Source: Delphinapterus leucas (taxonomy: Eukaryota > Chordata > Mammalia > Artiodactyla > Monodontidae). From it: DNA of 64,000 nucleotides. Of this stretch, positions 23,796 to 33,844 are shown in pieces. The stretch spans positions 65,871,332 to 65,935,331 of the forward strand of contig NW_022098076.1 in the NCBI RefSeq assembly GCF_002288925.2, read 5' to 3'. The notes beneath the pieces were generated by a model that saw nothing but the letters and a program-made list of their open reading frames with translations, made no database searches and was not told the DNA's origin. Each line of letters starts with the position of its first letter. Position 1 is the stretch's first letter. Made by a program: the position numbers and the translations under genes.

Positions 23796-25479
23796 GTGAG
23801 AACGGCCGCAGGGCGGAGTGGGGGCGGGGCGAGCGCGGGAGGGGCGGGGCCGAGAGGCGCGCAGCAGAGGAGAAGATCTCGGGCCCCGAGCGCGCGGCCG
23901 GGGGTGGGGCCTGCTCGCCTCGTTCGCGGGGAGACTTCTTCCTCCAGACGGACGCGTAGACTGCTCGCCCGGCTCCAGCGCCCGCTTCGCAGGTCCTTGG
24001 CTTTCCCTCACCCCGAGTCCCTTTCTGCCCCTCTTACGTGAGCGGGGCTGGCGTCTCCGGGCCGGGATCGAGGTGGCTGGGGCGTGGGTGGAGGTGGCGC
24101 GCAGGCTGCCTTGCCCGTCTGTCGGGGGCCCCCGGTCGGAGGGGCTCGCGGACTAGGCCTTGGGCAGGGGCAGGGGAGGAGGCGGCCTGCGGAGGTTGGA
24201 TTTAGGGCTTTGTACCCGCGGGAAGTGCAGGGGCACCTGTGGGGCCGAGATCCAGAGCCACCTGTCCACAAATCCCTTTCTCCCAGTGCCCTGCGTTGTG
24301 TCCAGCTGTCCCCAAATCTAGCCTTTACCGGCCTCTGGCGATCAGAATTTATTTTGGAGACGTTAGATTTTTGTGTTAACAATCATTTTACTATTGTCGT
24401 GCAACAGTTGTGCAAATCTGGTCAAATTACGCCGTTGTTATCACGTGCTCCTAAGGCCCTTTCCAGTTCCTAACATTTTCCGGCGCGATGAATCTGGCAG
24501 CGCGTGGGAGAGATACTGACTCTCACGGAACTAAAACGTTTTTTACCCCTTCAAATTGAATTTTGTTTACCTTTGTTTTTGTTTTTTACAGCAATTATGT
24601 ACTATCGGGGGGGAAAAATCGCTGAAAAAGCTATAGCAATCTCATCGTCAAGAGAGTCACTATTAACAATTTGGGATACATAAACAGATATTCGTGTTAC
24701 ATAAATGGGGTGCTAATGTGATCTACTGTTTAATACATGAAGGACTTTTTCTATATCAATGCATAAACATCTTTCCACTGCCTTCTCAACTTGCACTGAT
24801 TTGGACCCAAAGCCTGTAAAGGAAGAATTTTCTTCTCCCTGAACCTTGACCAGTGGCCAACCTTAGCAAAGAAACTCCTAAAAGATTTAATAAAATATCA
24901 CTGCAGTGGCCAAGATGTTGGATAGAAATAAGCTGAATTCAGGGTAACAATCATTTTCTATGAAGTATTGTTTGCTCTGCTTAATAATTTGAGGCAATGT
25001 GTTTTTTTAAATGGCAGTTTTCAAACCATTAGTGCATTGTGAGATTAATGTAGTGGGTCATAACCACTGGTTTCATAAGCCGAAATAAGATAACAGAAAA
25101 TATCAGAATGCATTACCTGTAATGAAGATATTGTTTTGTGAAACTTATAAAGTGTGCATGTGTGTGTGGTGTGTGCATGTGTGTCTACATATGCTGGGTT
25201 GTGATATAAAATGTACTGCTTCCCGTGTGCCATGCTAATCAAATTTGAAAGTCACAGTCACTAAGGTACTGTCAGCACTCATCTCAGAAAGGGAGTGAAA
25301 AAAAAAAAAAGAATGGGAGCGATGATGCAATTAAGTTTAACAATAGTTCTACTTTTTTCTTTGGAACATGTGACAGTGTTTATTGTAGCGAATTAGATCT
25401 TAATTATTTGTTTTCACCTAATATTAAAACAATCAATTAGCATTCCTGAAAATACAGAGAGAAAGCCTTTTAAAGAAGT

Positions 25480-25708
25480 TCAGAGGTTAAGAGCATAAAC
25501 TGCTCAGATTGACCTAGGGTCAAATCCCAGCTACGCTGGTTATTTGTGTGTGACCTGGAACAAGATAGTGCTTCTCTCCTGATTTGTAAAGTGGGAGTTA
25601 CCGGAACACCAGCCTTATAAGGCTGTTTGATATTCAGATGAGATAATGCGTGTGAAACTGTTGATTTAGTGCCTGCACAGATTAAGTACTCACTACAAGT
25701 TAGCTATT
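25480..25708 (+). mobile_element. MIR SINE, duplication copy 2
   Basis: This is the exact repeat of 20997-21225. Confidence 0.8.
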
Positions 25709-26498
25709 AAGACTGAATGGAGGTATCCAGGATAATTCTTGTCGCCAGAGGTAAACCCATAGAAGGTGGATAATCCATAAGAGGGGGAAATTGAAAATCG
25801 GTTAATAATGTTATAAGGAAAGGGACACTGAATTAAGATGGTCTTTTTATATCATTTAGCCATTGTGTTGTGACTGCTCCCCAATTGTTTTTCTATTGCT
25901 AGAAAAGTAATTTAGATTATCTTATTCAGTAGACCAAATGCCCTTCTATTGTCTTTGCTTATTTATTATTGAACTGATGTCTCTATTGTCAAGCAATTGA
26001 AAAATATTTCCCACAGGGATTCTGGGTTTTGTTAGCTCTTATTCAGTACCACTGTCAGCTTGAGAAACTCACACACTTATAATTCAAGGCACTTCAAAAA
26101 TGTGTTTATTTATCTCTGCAGTAGGTAAAGATCTCAGGTATGCAAGAAATAATCCTAAAAAAAAAAGCACTTTATTTCTATTTTGTGACAGTTCTGCTGA
26201 AGTTATCTCAGGCATTTCAAAGATCTCTCTTCACTGCCCCAGATTGGTTTTGCAGTTTTAAATGTTACATAAACCAATGAAATAAGAGTGTAAGCATTGT
26301 CATTTTTCATAGCACTTTATTTTTATGAAAAATAAATCAAATGCTTTGGCCTCAAAAAAAGGCTGTTGCAAAAGCACTTAATTGGGTATCACAACTGTAA
26401 AAGGTTGGGGGAAATCTTAAACATTAATTGTAATACTTCTCTCAGTTTTGAAAATGTCTTTAAGTTCTTATTCTGTTTTAGAGGAACCAAAATGGAAA

Positions 26499-27148
26499 TG
26501 TTACCGAACCGAACTTGGGTCTGCTCGCCCGCTGCACAGCAAAGCCAATCTACTGACACCGGGTTGTGGTGAAGGAAAGTACAGCGTTTATTTGCAGGGT
26601 GCCAAGCAAGGAAAACAGGCAGCTCGTGTTCAAAAGACCCGAACTCCCCGATGGCTTTCAGGGAAGGGTTTTTTAAGGCCAACATTTGGGGCGAGGGTTG
26701 CAGCTCGTGGACTTTCTTCTGATTGGTTGGTGGTGAGGTAACAGGGTGATTTTTCGGGATTCTTAATCACTAACCTTCTGGTTCCAACCAGTCTGGGGTC
26801 TGCCTTCTCGTTAGCATGTAGGCACCATCCTCCACTGGGTGGGGGGGGTCTTAGTTTCTGCAGAAAAACTCAAAGATATGCTTCAGATTGTTATGTATAT
26901 CCCTTGAAGAGGAACTAGTACTCTGTTTTACCACTGAAATATTGTTTAAGCTATCATTACTTTTCTTGCCTAACTGCTTTTCCTTTGTTTCTGCATTCTC
27001 TCACTTCCCTAATTTGTAACTGATTGAGCCTGCTTTTTGGAACCAGGGAAGGCCTAGGAGGCTAAAGCCTTTTTCTACAAACAAGAAATGGGGGACATGG
27101 AGGGGCTTTTGTAACTGGGAGGGCCCCACAGGGTCCTGCTTGGTCTCA
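26499..27148 (-). mobile_element. Gammaretrovirus-like LTR (antisense), complete
   Basis: Read on the minus strand it begins TGAGACCAAG and ends GTTCGGTAACA, the TG...CA ends of a retroviral LTR. An AATAAA signal lies near its 3' end (about 26588). On its 5' side (27149-27165) is a purine tract aaagaaaaggggggac, which looks like a polypurine tract, so this is a 3' LTR with a little internal sequence left. No intact viral gene remains. Confidence 0.7.
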
Positions 27149-27350
27149 GTCCCCCCTTTTCTTTGATACTTCCCAATCCTAAAGGGAGCAGGAGTGGGAC
27201 AAGAAAGGGAATAAAGTTTTGGATAGAGAGGCTAATCATAAACTCGTCAGGGGAACTTGGTCTTAGGGGGACTTGGTTTCAGAAACTCCTTGAGGGTAAA
27301 TCATGATGTATGAAAATATGAAAAAAATAAGACTTGGGACTCTAGCTGTC
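27149..27350 (-). mobile_element. Residual retroviral internal sequence next to the LTR
   Basis: The sequence begins with a polypurine tract on the minus strand and then continues without any open viral gene. The extent to about 27350 is a guess. Confidence 0.35.
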
Positions 27351-27539
27351 CTATCCACAAAAAGCCCTCAATGAAACAAAAAAGTCTATCTTGACCTTAA
27401 ATCAAACATGTATTCATTTGTATGTTTTAAGTTAGATAAAATATTAAGGTTATGTGTGTATGTATTTTAAAAATCATCTTATTGACCAATTTTTAAAAAG
27501 TTAACTCACCAACTACTGGGTCTTATCAGATAAGAGGGC

Positions 27540-27880
27540 TTTTATCTTACACTGATAAAATGAAATAGTATGCAATAGTATGCAATCTTTAAACATACTG
27601 TTTTGAATTATATATAATCTCATATAGAGGTGCTCATCATATATGGTTAAATGAGAGAGGAGACTATAGAATAGAATGGGTAGTACCATTCCATTTTTGT
27701 AAAAACATGTTTAGAACAAAGAAGAATATATGGCAAATGTAAATGGTGGGTAGTGGAATTACGGCTGATTTTATGCTCTTTATTTCTTAATTTTTATAAT
27801 TGTACTATCATTTTGTTTTACTTTCATAATAAAAATTAATAAATTAATAAATATCATAAAATTAATAAAAGTCATTTCTT
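27540..27880 (+). mobile_element. Old L1M 3'-end fragment
   Basis: The segments ccattccatttttgtaaaaa and ggtagtggaattacggctga followed by an AT-rich tail match old L1 3' UTRs. Confidence 0.5.
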
Positions 27881-28499
27881 AAAGAAAAAATTAATGTGTG
27901 TTTTCCTAATTTATAAGTATAAATGAGACTAAGTCTTTGCTCTAAGGGATACTGACTCTTTGAACTTGGATGTTTTGGGTATTAACTAATTCTCCAATAT
28001 TCTAGGAAATAGTGCTGAATAGTTTAACAGTTATATTCCTTATCCTATGAAAAGCATCTTTGAGTAGGAAAGAACTGTTGTTCCAGAATTTTCTTAAAGC
28101 CCTCCTTGAGTACACTGCTTTCCAAAAAATTTATACACTGCCTGAAGATATGGTCTAAATCTTTAGTCTGCTTTTAAATCTTATCATGTCAAAACTCAGT
28201 CTACTTTTCTTGCTTTATTGCCCCTTAAATTCTTAAATGAAAACTTAGCTCCAGATGAATTTGTCAACTCACTATCTCCAAAAGTATCTTGTGCTTTCTT
28301 GCTTTTATACTTTGCTTCTTTGCTACTTGGAATAGCTTTTCCTGACAGTTGTGTAAACAAATTCTACCCAGTTTCCAATGTCCAGTTAAAAAAAACATAT
28401 CCACCATGACATCCCTGGTTCTTCCAGCTAAAACTGAATTTTCCAGCTAAACCTATTTGCACTTATTATTTGTGCCTAGGCATTTCTCAGATACCACCT

Positions 28500-28640
28500 G
28501 ATATTTTTGCATTTATTTCCCAATTCCATCTAAACTTCTTGAGAGCAAGAAAGCTTGTATTATATTTCTCTCTATCCCTTGACGCTCCTAGCATAGAACC
28601 CTGCACAGGGTAGGTGCTAAATGTTTATTCCTTGATCATA
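28500..28640 (+). mobile_element. L2 3'-end fragment
   Basis: The stretch aaacttcttgagagcaagaa and cagggtaggtgctaaatgtt are hallmarks of the L2 3' end. Confidence 0.6.
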
Positions 28641-29261
28641 CAGTGGTGTCAAGTGTTGAGTTCAAGTGCTGGAATTTCTTGTTAACCAGTGATCCTGGGT
28701 AGGGGGGTTAACACTTTGCCCACGACAATGTGGACAAATAAAAAATGGATAATTTGGCTTAATTGTCAATTGATATAGATAGGTGATAAGGAATTGACAG
28801 TATTTTTTAATTAAAACTAACACAAAAGCTAAGAGTTGTGTAGTTAGTTCAGGACTCAAACTTAAGTTTCACATAAATATTTCTTTGAAAAGTTTCTCAT
28901 GAAGCTCATTTTGGGTTTGATGGCCTCTGTTCTTAACCCTACCAGAGGCACAGGTGTGCCTCGCGTTCTTACAGCTACTGTTCCCAGAACCCAGAGATCT
29001 GAAGTATTTGACGGTGGGTTATATGCACCCTCAGAGTTACTCTGTTCCAGAACATCTTAAGAGGTCATGTGGGATTCAGTGCGTCATAGTATGTAAAGTG
29101 CTTTGTGTTCAAAAGTTAGTAGTTTTTCTCCTATTACTGGAAACATAATCGTGTCAGTCTTCAAACTTAAATTGTGACGAGGGTATTTATTTAATTTGGT
29201 TAATGGTAGACACTCATAGGGCTTATCATTTTTTGTTAAACAGTTTTATTTTAATTTATAG

Positions 29262-29315
29262 ATGTTTGCCAGGACTAAATATAGCTGATGAAATATCTGA
29301 CCTTTTCTGCTCAAG
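29262..29315 (+). other. Candidate non-coding 5' UTR exon of ZDBF2
   Basis: A T-rich acceptor tract ending atttatag and a donor reading caag/gtaaat bracket 54 nt between promoter and coding exons. The sequence opens an eight-codon upstream ORF starting at its first base. It lies outside recognisable repeats. Use in ZDBF2 transcripts is inferred from splice signals alone. Confidence 0.4.
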
Positions 29316-29459
29316 GTAAATGATTTGTTACTTTATAAAAATACCAGGTACCAATAGAATTCAGAGTTTGTATAAAAAGACCCATTTGGTCATGTAAAGT
29401 AATGTAATCCCGGGCCCCAAAGAAATGATCTCTTTAAGAATTTTGTTAGTACATGAAAA

Positions 29460-29640
29460 ATGACGTATTATTGGTTCAACTTATATCAGAATCACCTTGG
29501 AACATTTTAAATATGTGTAATATGCATGTGCCTGGCTTCCCACCAGGGGATTTTGATTCCATAAGTTTTTGGGGTTTTAGCATGTGAATTTTTCCAAATG
29601 CCAACAGGTGCTTTTGGTTTATTGTAGCTCTGTTTCATTG
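29460..29640 (+). mobile_element. MER5-like hAT DNA-transposon remnant
   Basis: The core atcagaatcaccttggaaca resembles MER5-type hAT elements. It is strongly diverged. Confidence 0.4.
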
Positions 29641-30019
29641 TGGCATGGCACTAGAGATGATGAAATGGCAGGTAATAATGCCATGGGAGTTAAAGTCCAT
29701 AAGGGTTAAAGATCAAAAAATATTTAAAGTTTTTAAATTTTGTGTGTGTGTGTGTGTGATGTTAGACTCATGCTTTCATTTTGCCTTTTATTCAATGAAT
29801 GTTTTAATTATATTTTAAATAAAGCACTAAAAAGTTTATTTAATGATTTTCAGAGTTCAGGTTTAAACTCTAGAGTTCTCTCAGCCTGAAAATTGCCACA
29901 TCTATGAATACAACTTAAACTTTCTTTCATTTTGTTGCTTCAGGTTAATAAGTGACGTAAGTTAATGGAAAAAAGACGAAATTTTAAGTAAATAATTTCT
30001 TATATATTCTTTATTTCAG

Positions 30020-30098
30020 AAGCTGGTTTAATTGATTTATTTTCCCTATAAGTGAGAAGTCAGAAACTATCAAAGTTTCTCATAATAAAAAGTAATGG
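30020..30098 (+). other. Candidate non-coding 5' UTR exon of ZDBF2
   Basis: An acceptor (ttctttatttcag) and a strong donor (gtaagtga) bracket 79 nt with stops in the frames. The strength of both sites and the lack of repeat homology make it a plausible alternative leader exon. There is no direct evidence of splicing. Confidence 0.4.
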
Positions 30099-30424
30099 GT
30101 AAGTGAATGTTATGATAGCATTTTGATTTAATGAAGCTTTTCTATTCTTATTGGTTTTAAGGCTGTGGTTTCAATTTTTGAACATTGATTTTAATGAATA
30201 AACTTTTTCTGTTGCAGGATAATCTTATCAGAAACACTCATAACATTATAGGATCATTCTCTTTATTTTTTTCGACAGATAAGAGTGTTTAAAATAATTA
30301 GAATTAAAACCTTGATGAAATTATCTCTTAAAATCCTATTTTCACTTTCACAAAACAGCAAAAAAACTCGTATTTAATTTATTACTTAAGTTTGTTATAT
30401 TTTGTGTATGTGAATAAATTGTGT

Positions 30425-30545
30425 GTGTATCATAATTACTTGGGAAATTTAAAAAATTCTGAATTCTAGGCTCTATTCTCAGATTTACTAAATCAGAATT
30501 TTGGGGTATGATTTTTATATTCAGCCTGGTTTGGAAACCAGTATG
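30425..30545 (+). mobile_element. MER5-like hAT DNA-transposon remnant
   Basis: It has atcataattacttgggaaat, ctaaatcagaattttggggt and the end ctggtttggaaaccag, in MER5A order. Confidence 0.55.
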
Positions 30546-31039
30546 TAATGATGAAGGATTATAGTTTTGGGGAGGAGGGTAGAAACTTGGAAACTATTCT
30601 TTATTTGTAGAGAAATCTTATTGCACTAGTTGGAAAAAAATTCTTCATATTCGTTTGGTTTATGTAATTGTCAGAAGAGAAATGTCTTTTGTTTCAGAGG
30701 CTGTATTAGTTGCTATTTTGTTTTTTAGCAACTTTGTTGGATAAATTACTTTAAAATCTGCCTCTGTGGATTAAGCAGAAAATAAATGTAGTATCTTTAC
30801 TCTCATGCTAGAGAATAAGATGTTATATATGACACTGAGAGCTCACATAATCTGGGATTTTGTGTAGAAACATAATGGGAAAATTAATAAGCTTTGTTAA
30901 AGTATAGTAAATATACTATAGTAACAACTTAGAAATAGTAATTTGTCTTTATAAATTGAGTACTGTATTCAATACTGAATCACTTTCTGATAACTCTTAA
31001 CAACTTAGAAAATCAATAAAAAATGTAGTCATCTAGGCT

Positions 31040-31440
31040 TCAAATACTGGCAACACACTACTCTTTTCGAAGATGCATAGGTCTCAGAGAAAGACAAATA
31101 CTGTATGATATTATATATATCCACGTATATGTGGAATCTAAAAAATAAACTAGTGAATATAACAGAAAAGAAACAGACTCATAGATAAAGAGAACAAACT
31201 AGTGGTTACCAGCGGGGAGAGGGAAGAGAAGAGGGGCAAGATAAGGGTAGGGAATTAAGAGGTACAAACTGCTATGTATAAAATAGATAAGCTACATGGA
31301 TACAACACAGGGAATATGGCCAATATTTTATAATAACTATAAATGGAATATACCCTTTAAAAATTGTGAATTGTACTGTGTTGAACACCTGAAACTTACA
31401 TTGTGCCTCAACTATTCCTCAATTAAAAAAGAAAAGAAGA
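31040..31440 (+). mobile_element. L1 3'-end fragment
   Basis: Landmarks are gtggaatctaaaaaataaac, aactagtggttaccagcggg and an A-rich end, typical of L1 3' UTRs. Confidence 0.75.
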
Positions 31441-31634
31441 TTCAGAGGTCTCATTTTATTCCAGGCTCATTGATTGGTTCAGTAGCTCATGGTAGCCTTG
31501 TCTGTTTTCACAATTATTAGAAATATGAGTGGGTAGGACCCAAGAATGAATTTCTGGTCTCTGATATTATCATAGCTATTTTCCTTATGGTAATAAGGAA
31601 TTACTGTGCTTTTGCCATTTTTGTTTTTTTCCAG

Positions 31635-31739
31635 TTTGAGTGTTCAAGGACAATAGCCATCTGACTTTGGTTATTCAATATGCAGAACAGACAAGGATAT
31701 TGCAGCTATTGCTGTGTGCCCTATAATAACCTGGAACAG
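31635..31739 (+). CDS. ZDBF2: ZDBF2 first coding exon (5' UTR 31635-31679, CDS 31680-31739)
   Basis: A pyrimidine-rich acceptor ends in ccag at 31634, and the donor gtgagaag starts at 31740. The start ATG at 31680 opens [20 protein letters not shown], which carries the first two zinc ligands, C8 and C11. Twenty whole codons lie in this exon, so the following intron is phase 0. The start is chosen because it matches the known ZDBF2 N-terminus and no in-frame upstream ATG is present in the exon. Confidence 0.9.
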
Positions 31740-33808
31740 GTGAGAAGATCCTATTACTATGGTTATACCACAAAGGACCTAGTCGTAACTTTCCCTTCTT
31801 TTACGTTTAATTAAATTCATTTATTCCTGCATTGAACAGACTATATTGAGAATCTACTAATGGGCAGATACTGTTTAAGTTTCTAGGGATATGGCCATGA
31901 ACAAAATCAGTTTCCTTTATTCATGAAGCTTATACTTTAGTGCAGTAAGACAGAAAGTAAGTAGTCATATAAGTTTAGTACATAGTATGTCAGATTGTGA
32001 TAAATGTTATGAGGAAAATAAAATAGGGAAGAGTGTGCAATTTTAGGTAGAGTGGCCAGGTAAGGTTAAGGAAGTGACATTTGAGTTGAGATTTGAATGA
32101 AATGCAGGGGCCAGGCTTGCTTATATCTGGGGGAAGAATTTCTGGGTAGAGGGACAGGAGAGCAAGGATAGAGACCCTGAGGCAGAAGAGTGGTTAGCAT
32201 GCTAACTAAAAGCCAGGAGGCCGATGTGGCTACAGTGGAGGTCAGGTGGGGGGTGGAAGTTAAGTGACAGGTGAAGAATTCAGAGCATTAGATTTTGTAA
32301 GTCATTGTAAGACAAGGTAAGGACTTTGAATTTTATGCTTTGATGCACAAAAGTTTAAATTTTTGCTATAGTTGAATTTGTCTTATCTTCTTTTGTTACT
32401 TGTGTTTTTGGTGTCATAAAAATTGCCTAAAAAAAAAATTGCCTAATCCAAGTTCTTGAAGATTGATGCCCTGTCTTTTAAAAATACGGCCACATTAGTG
32501 GTTAGAACTTCAACATAAGAATTTGGCGCAGGTGGGAGGGGTGGACGCAGTGCAGTCTATAGCATTTATACGGTTTGAGTTTTGGATGTTAAACCAATTT
32601 TTCATTCCTGGGATAAATTCCACTTGGTCATAGTGTATAATTCTTTTTATATGTTGCTGGATTTGGCTTGCTAGTATTTTGTTGCAGATTTTTGCATATA
32701 TATCCATAAGATATATTGTCTGTAGCTTTTTTTTTTTTTTTTTGGCTGTGTTGGGTCTTCATTGCTGCGTGCGGGCTTTCTCTAGTTGCGGCGAGCGGGG
32801 TCTACTCTTCCTTGCGGTGCACGGGCTTCTCATTGTGGTGGCTTCTCTTGTTGCAGAGCACGGGCTCTAGGTGCTTGGGCTTCAGTAGTTGTGACATGTG
32901 GGCTCAGTAGTTGTGGCACGCGGGCTCAGTAGCTGTGGTGTGAGGGCTTAGTTCCTCTGCAGCATATGGGATCTTCCTGGACTAGGGATTGAACCTGTGC
33001 CACCTGCATTGGCAGGCAGATTCTTAACCACTGTGCCACCAGGGAAGTCCTCATCTGTAGCTTTTTTTCCTTGTGATGTGTTTGTTTTTGGTGTCAGGGT
33101 AGTACTGACTTCATAGAATGAGTTGAGTAGTATTCCTTTCTCTTCTTTTTGTTGGAAGAGTTTGCGAAACATCAAGTATGGAGATTTTGAAATAAGTATT
33201 CATGGTAATAGTAGCTGCAGCTTTCTGACCAGGATTGTTAACTTAGAAGATTCTCAAGTTTTTCTTCAGCTGTGGAATTGTCTCATAGGTGAAGCAATCA
33301 TATAATGAAGCTTCTGCTAGTGCTAAACTGTTTGATCTTTGATGATATCTAAGACAAGTTTATAATATATAAAAATTATGCTGTTTAGTAGCATTTGTTT
33401 TGTTTAATGATCTAATAGTAAACACTTAAATTCATACTAGGAAGAGTTTTTATTATTGTGATTTCTACATCTCTGCCTTTTTAAAAAAGAAATAATTTTT
33501 AATGCTGGTTATAAACATGAGGAGGCAGATAATAAATCTCAAGTTCTCTTCAATATTTCTCTCATGATTGAGAAATTATATCATCACTTGAATGGAAAAT
33601 TATTTGTTGATCTTTTGCTAGTGATAAAACATGTTTATGCTTTAACTACAAGTTCTAGTCAATAAGCATTCAGTATAATTTTTTTGCTTAAGGTTTAGAA
33701 TAATAATTTTTAGACATTTGGATACTCCTGTACTAAACTGACATTTAAAAAGATTCTGTTGATGATAGCTGAGGTAACTTGTACTAGCTATAAAAGCTCG
33801 AAAAAAAT

Positions 33809-33844
<36 letters not shown>

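Larger units (their letters stand above)
23323..24183 (+). promoter_or_regulatory. ZDBF2 promoter CpG island, copy 2
   Basis: This is the second copy of the CpG island. It matches copy 1 base for base apart from one C-to-T change at 24197, just beyond the island, which removes a CpG. It keeps the CRE at 23505-23512, the GC boxes and the candidate first-exon donor. It is nearer to the coding exons and, unlike copy 1, is followed by the complete LTR and the normal downstream sequence. Confidence 0.75.
22224..26706. repeat. 4483-bp tandem duplication, copy 2
   Basis: This is a head-to-tail second copy beginning acattcaagt directly after the broken LTR of copy 1. All long ORFs of copy 1 recur unchanged at +4483. 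At 26706 the copy continues seamlessly into the remainder of the LTR, so this end is the ancestral junction. Near identity means either a very recent event or an assembly artefact. Confidence 0.93.
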
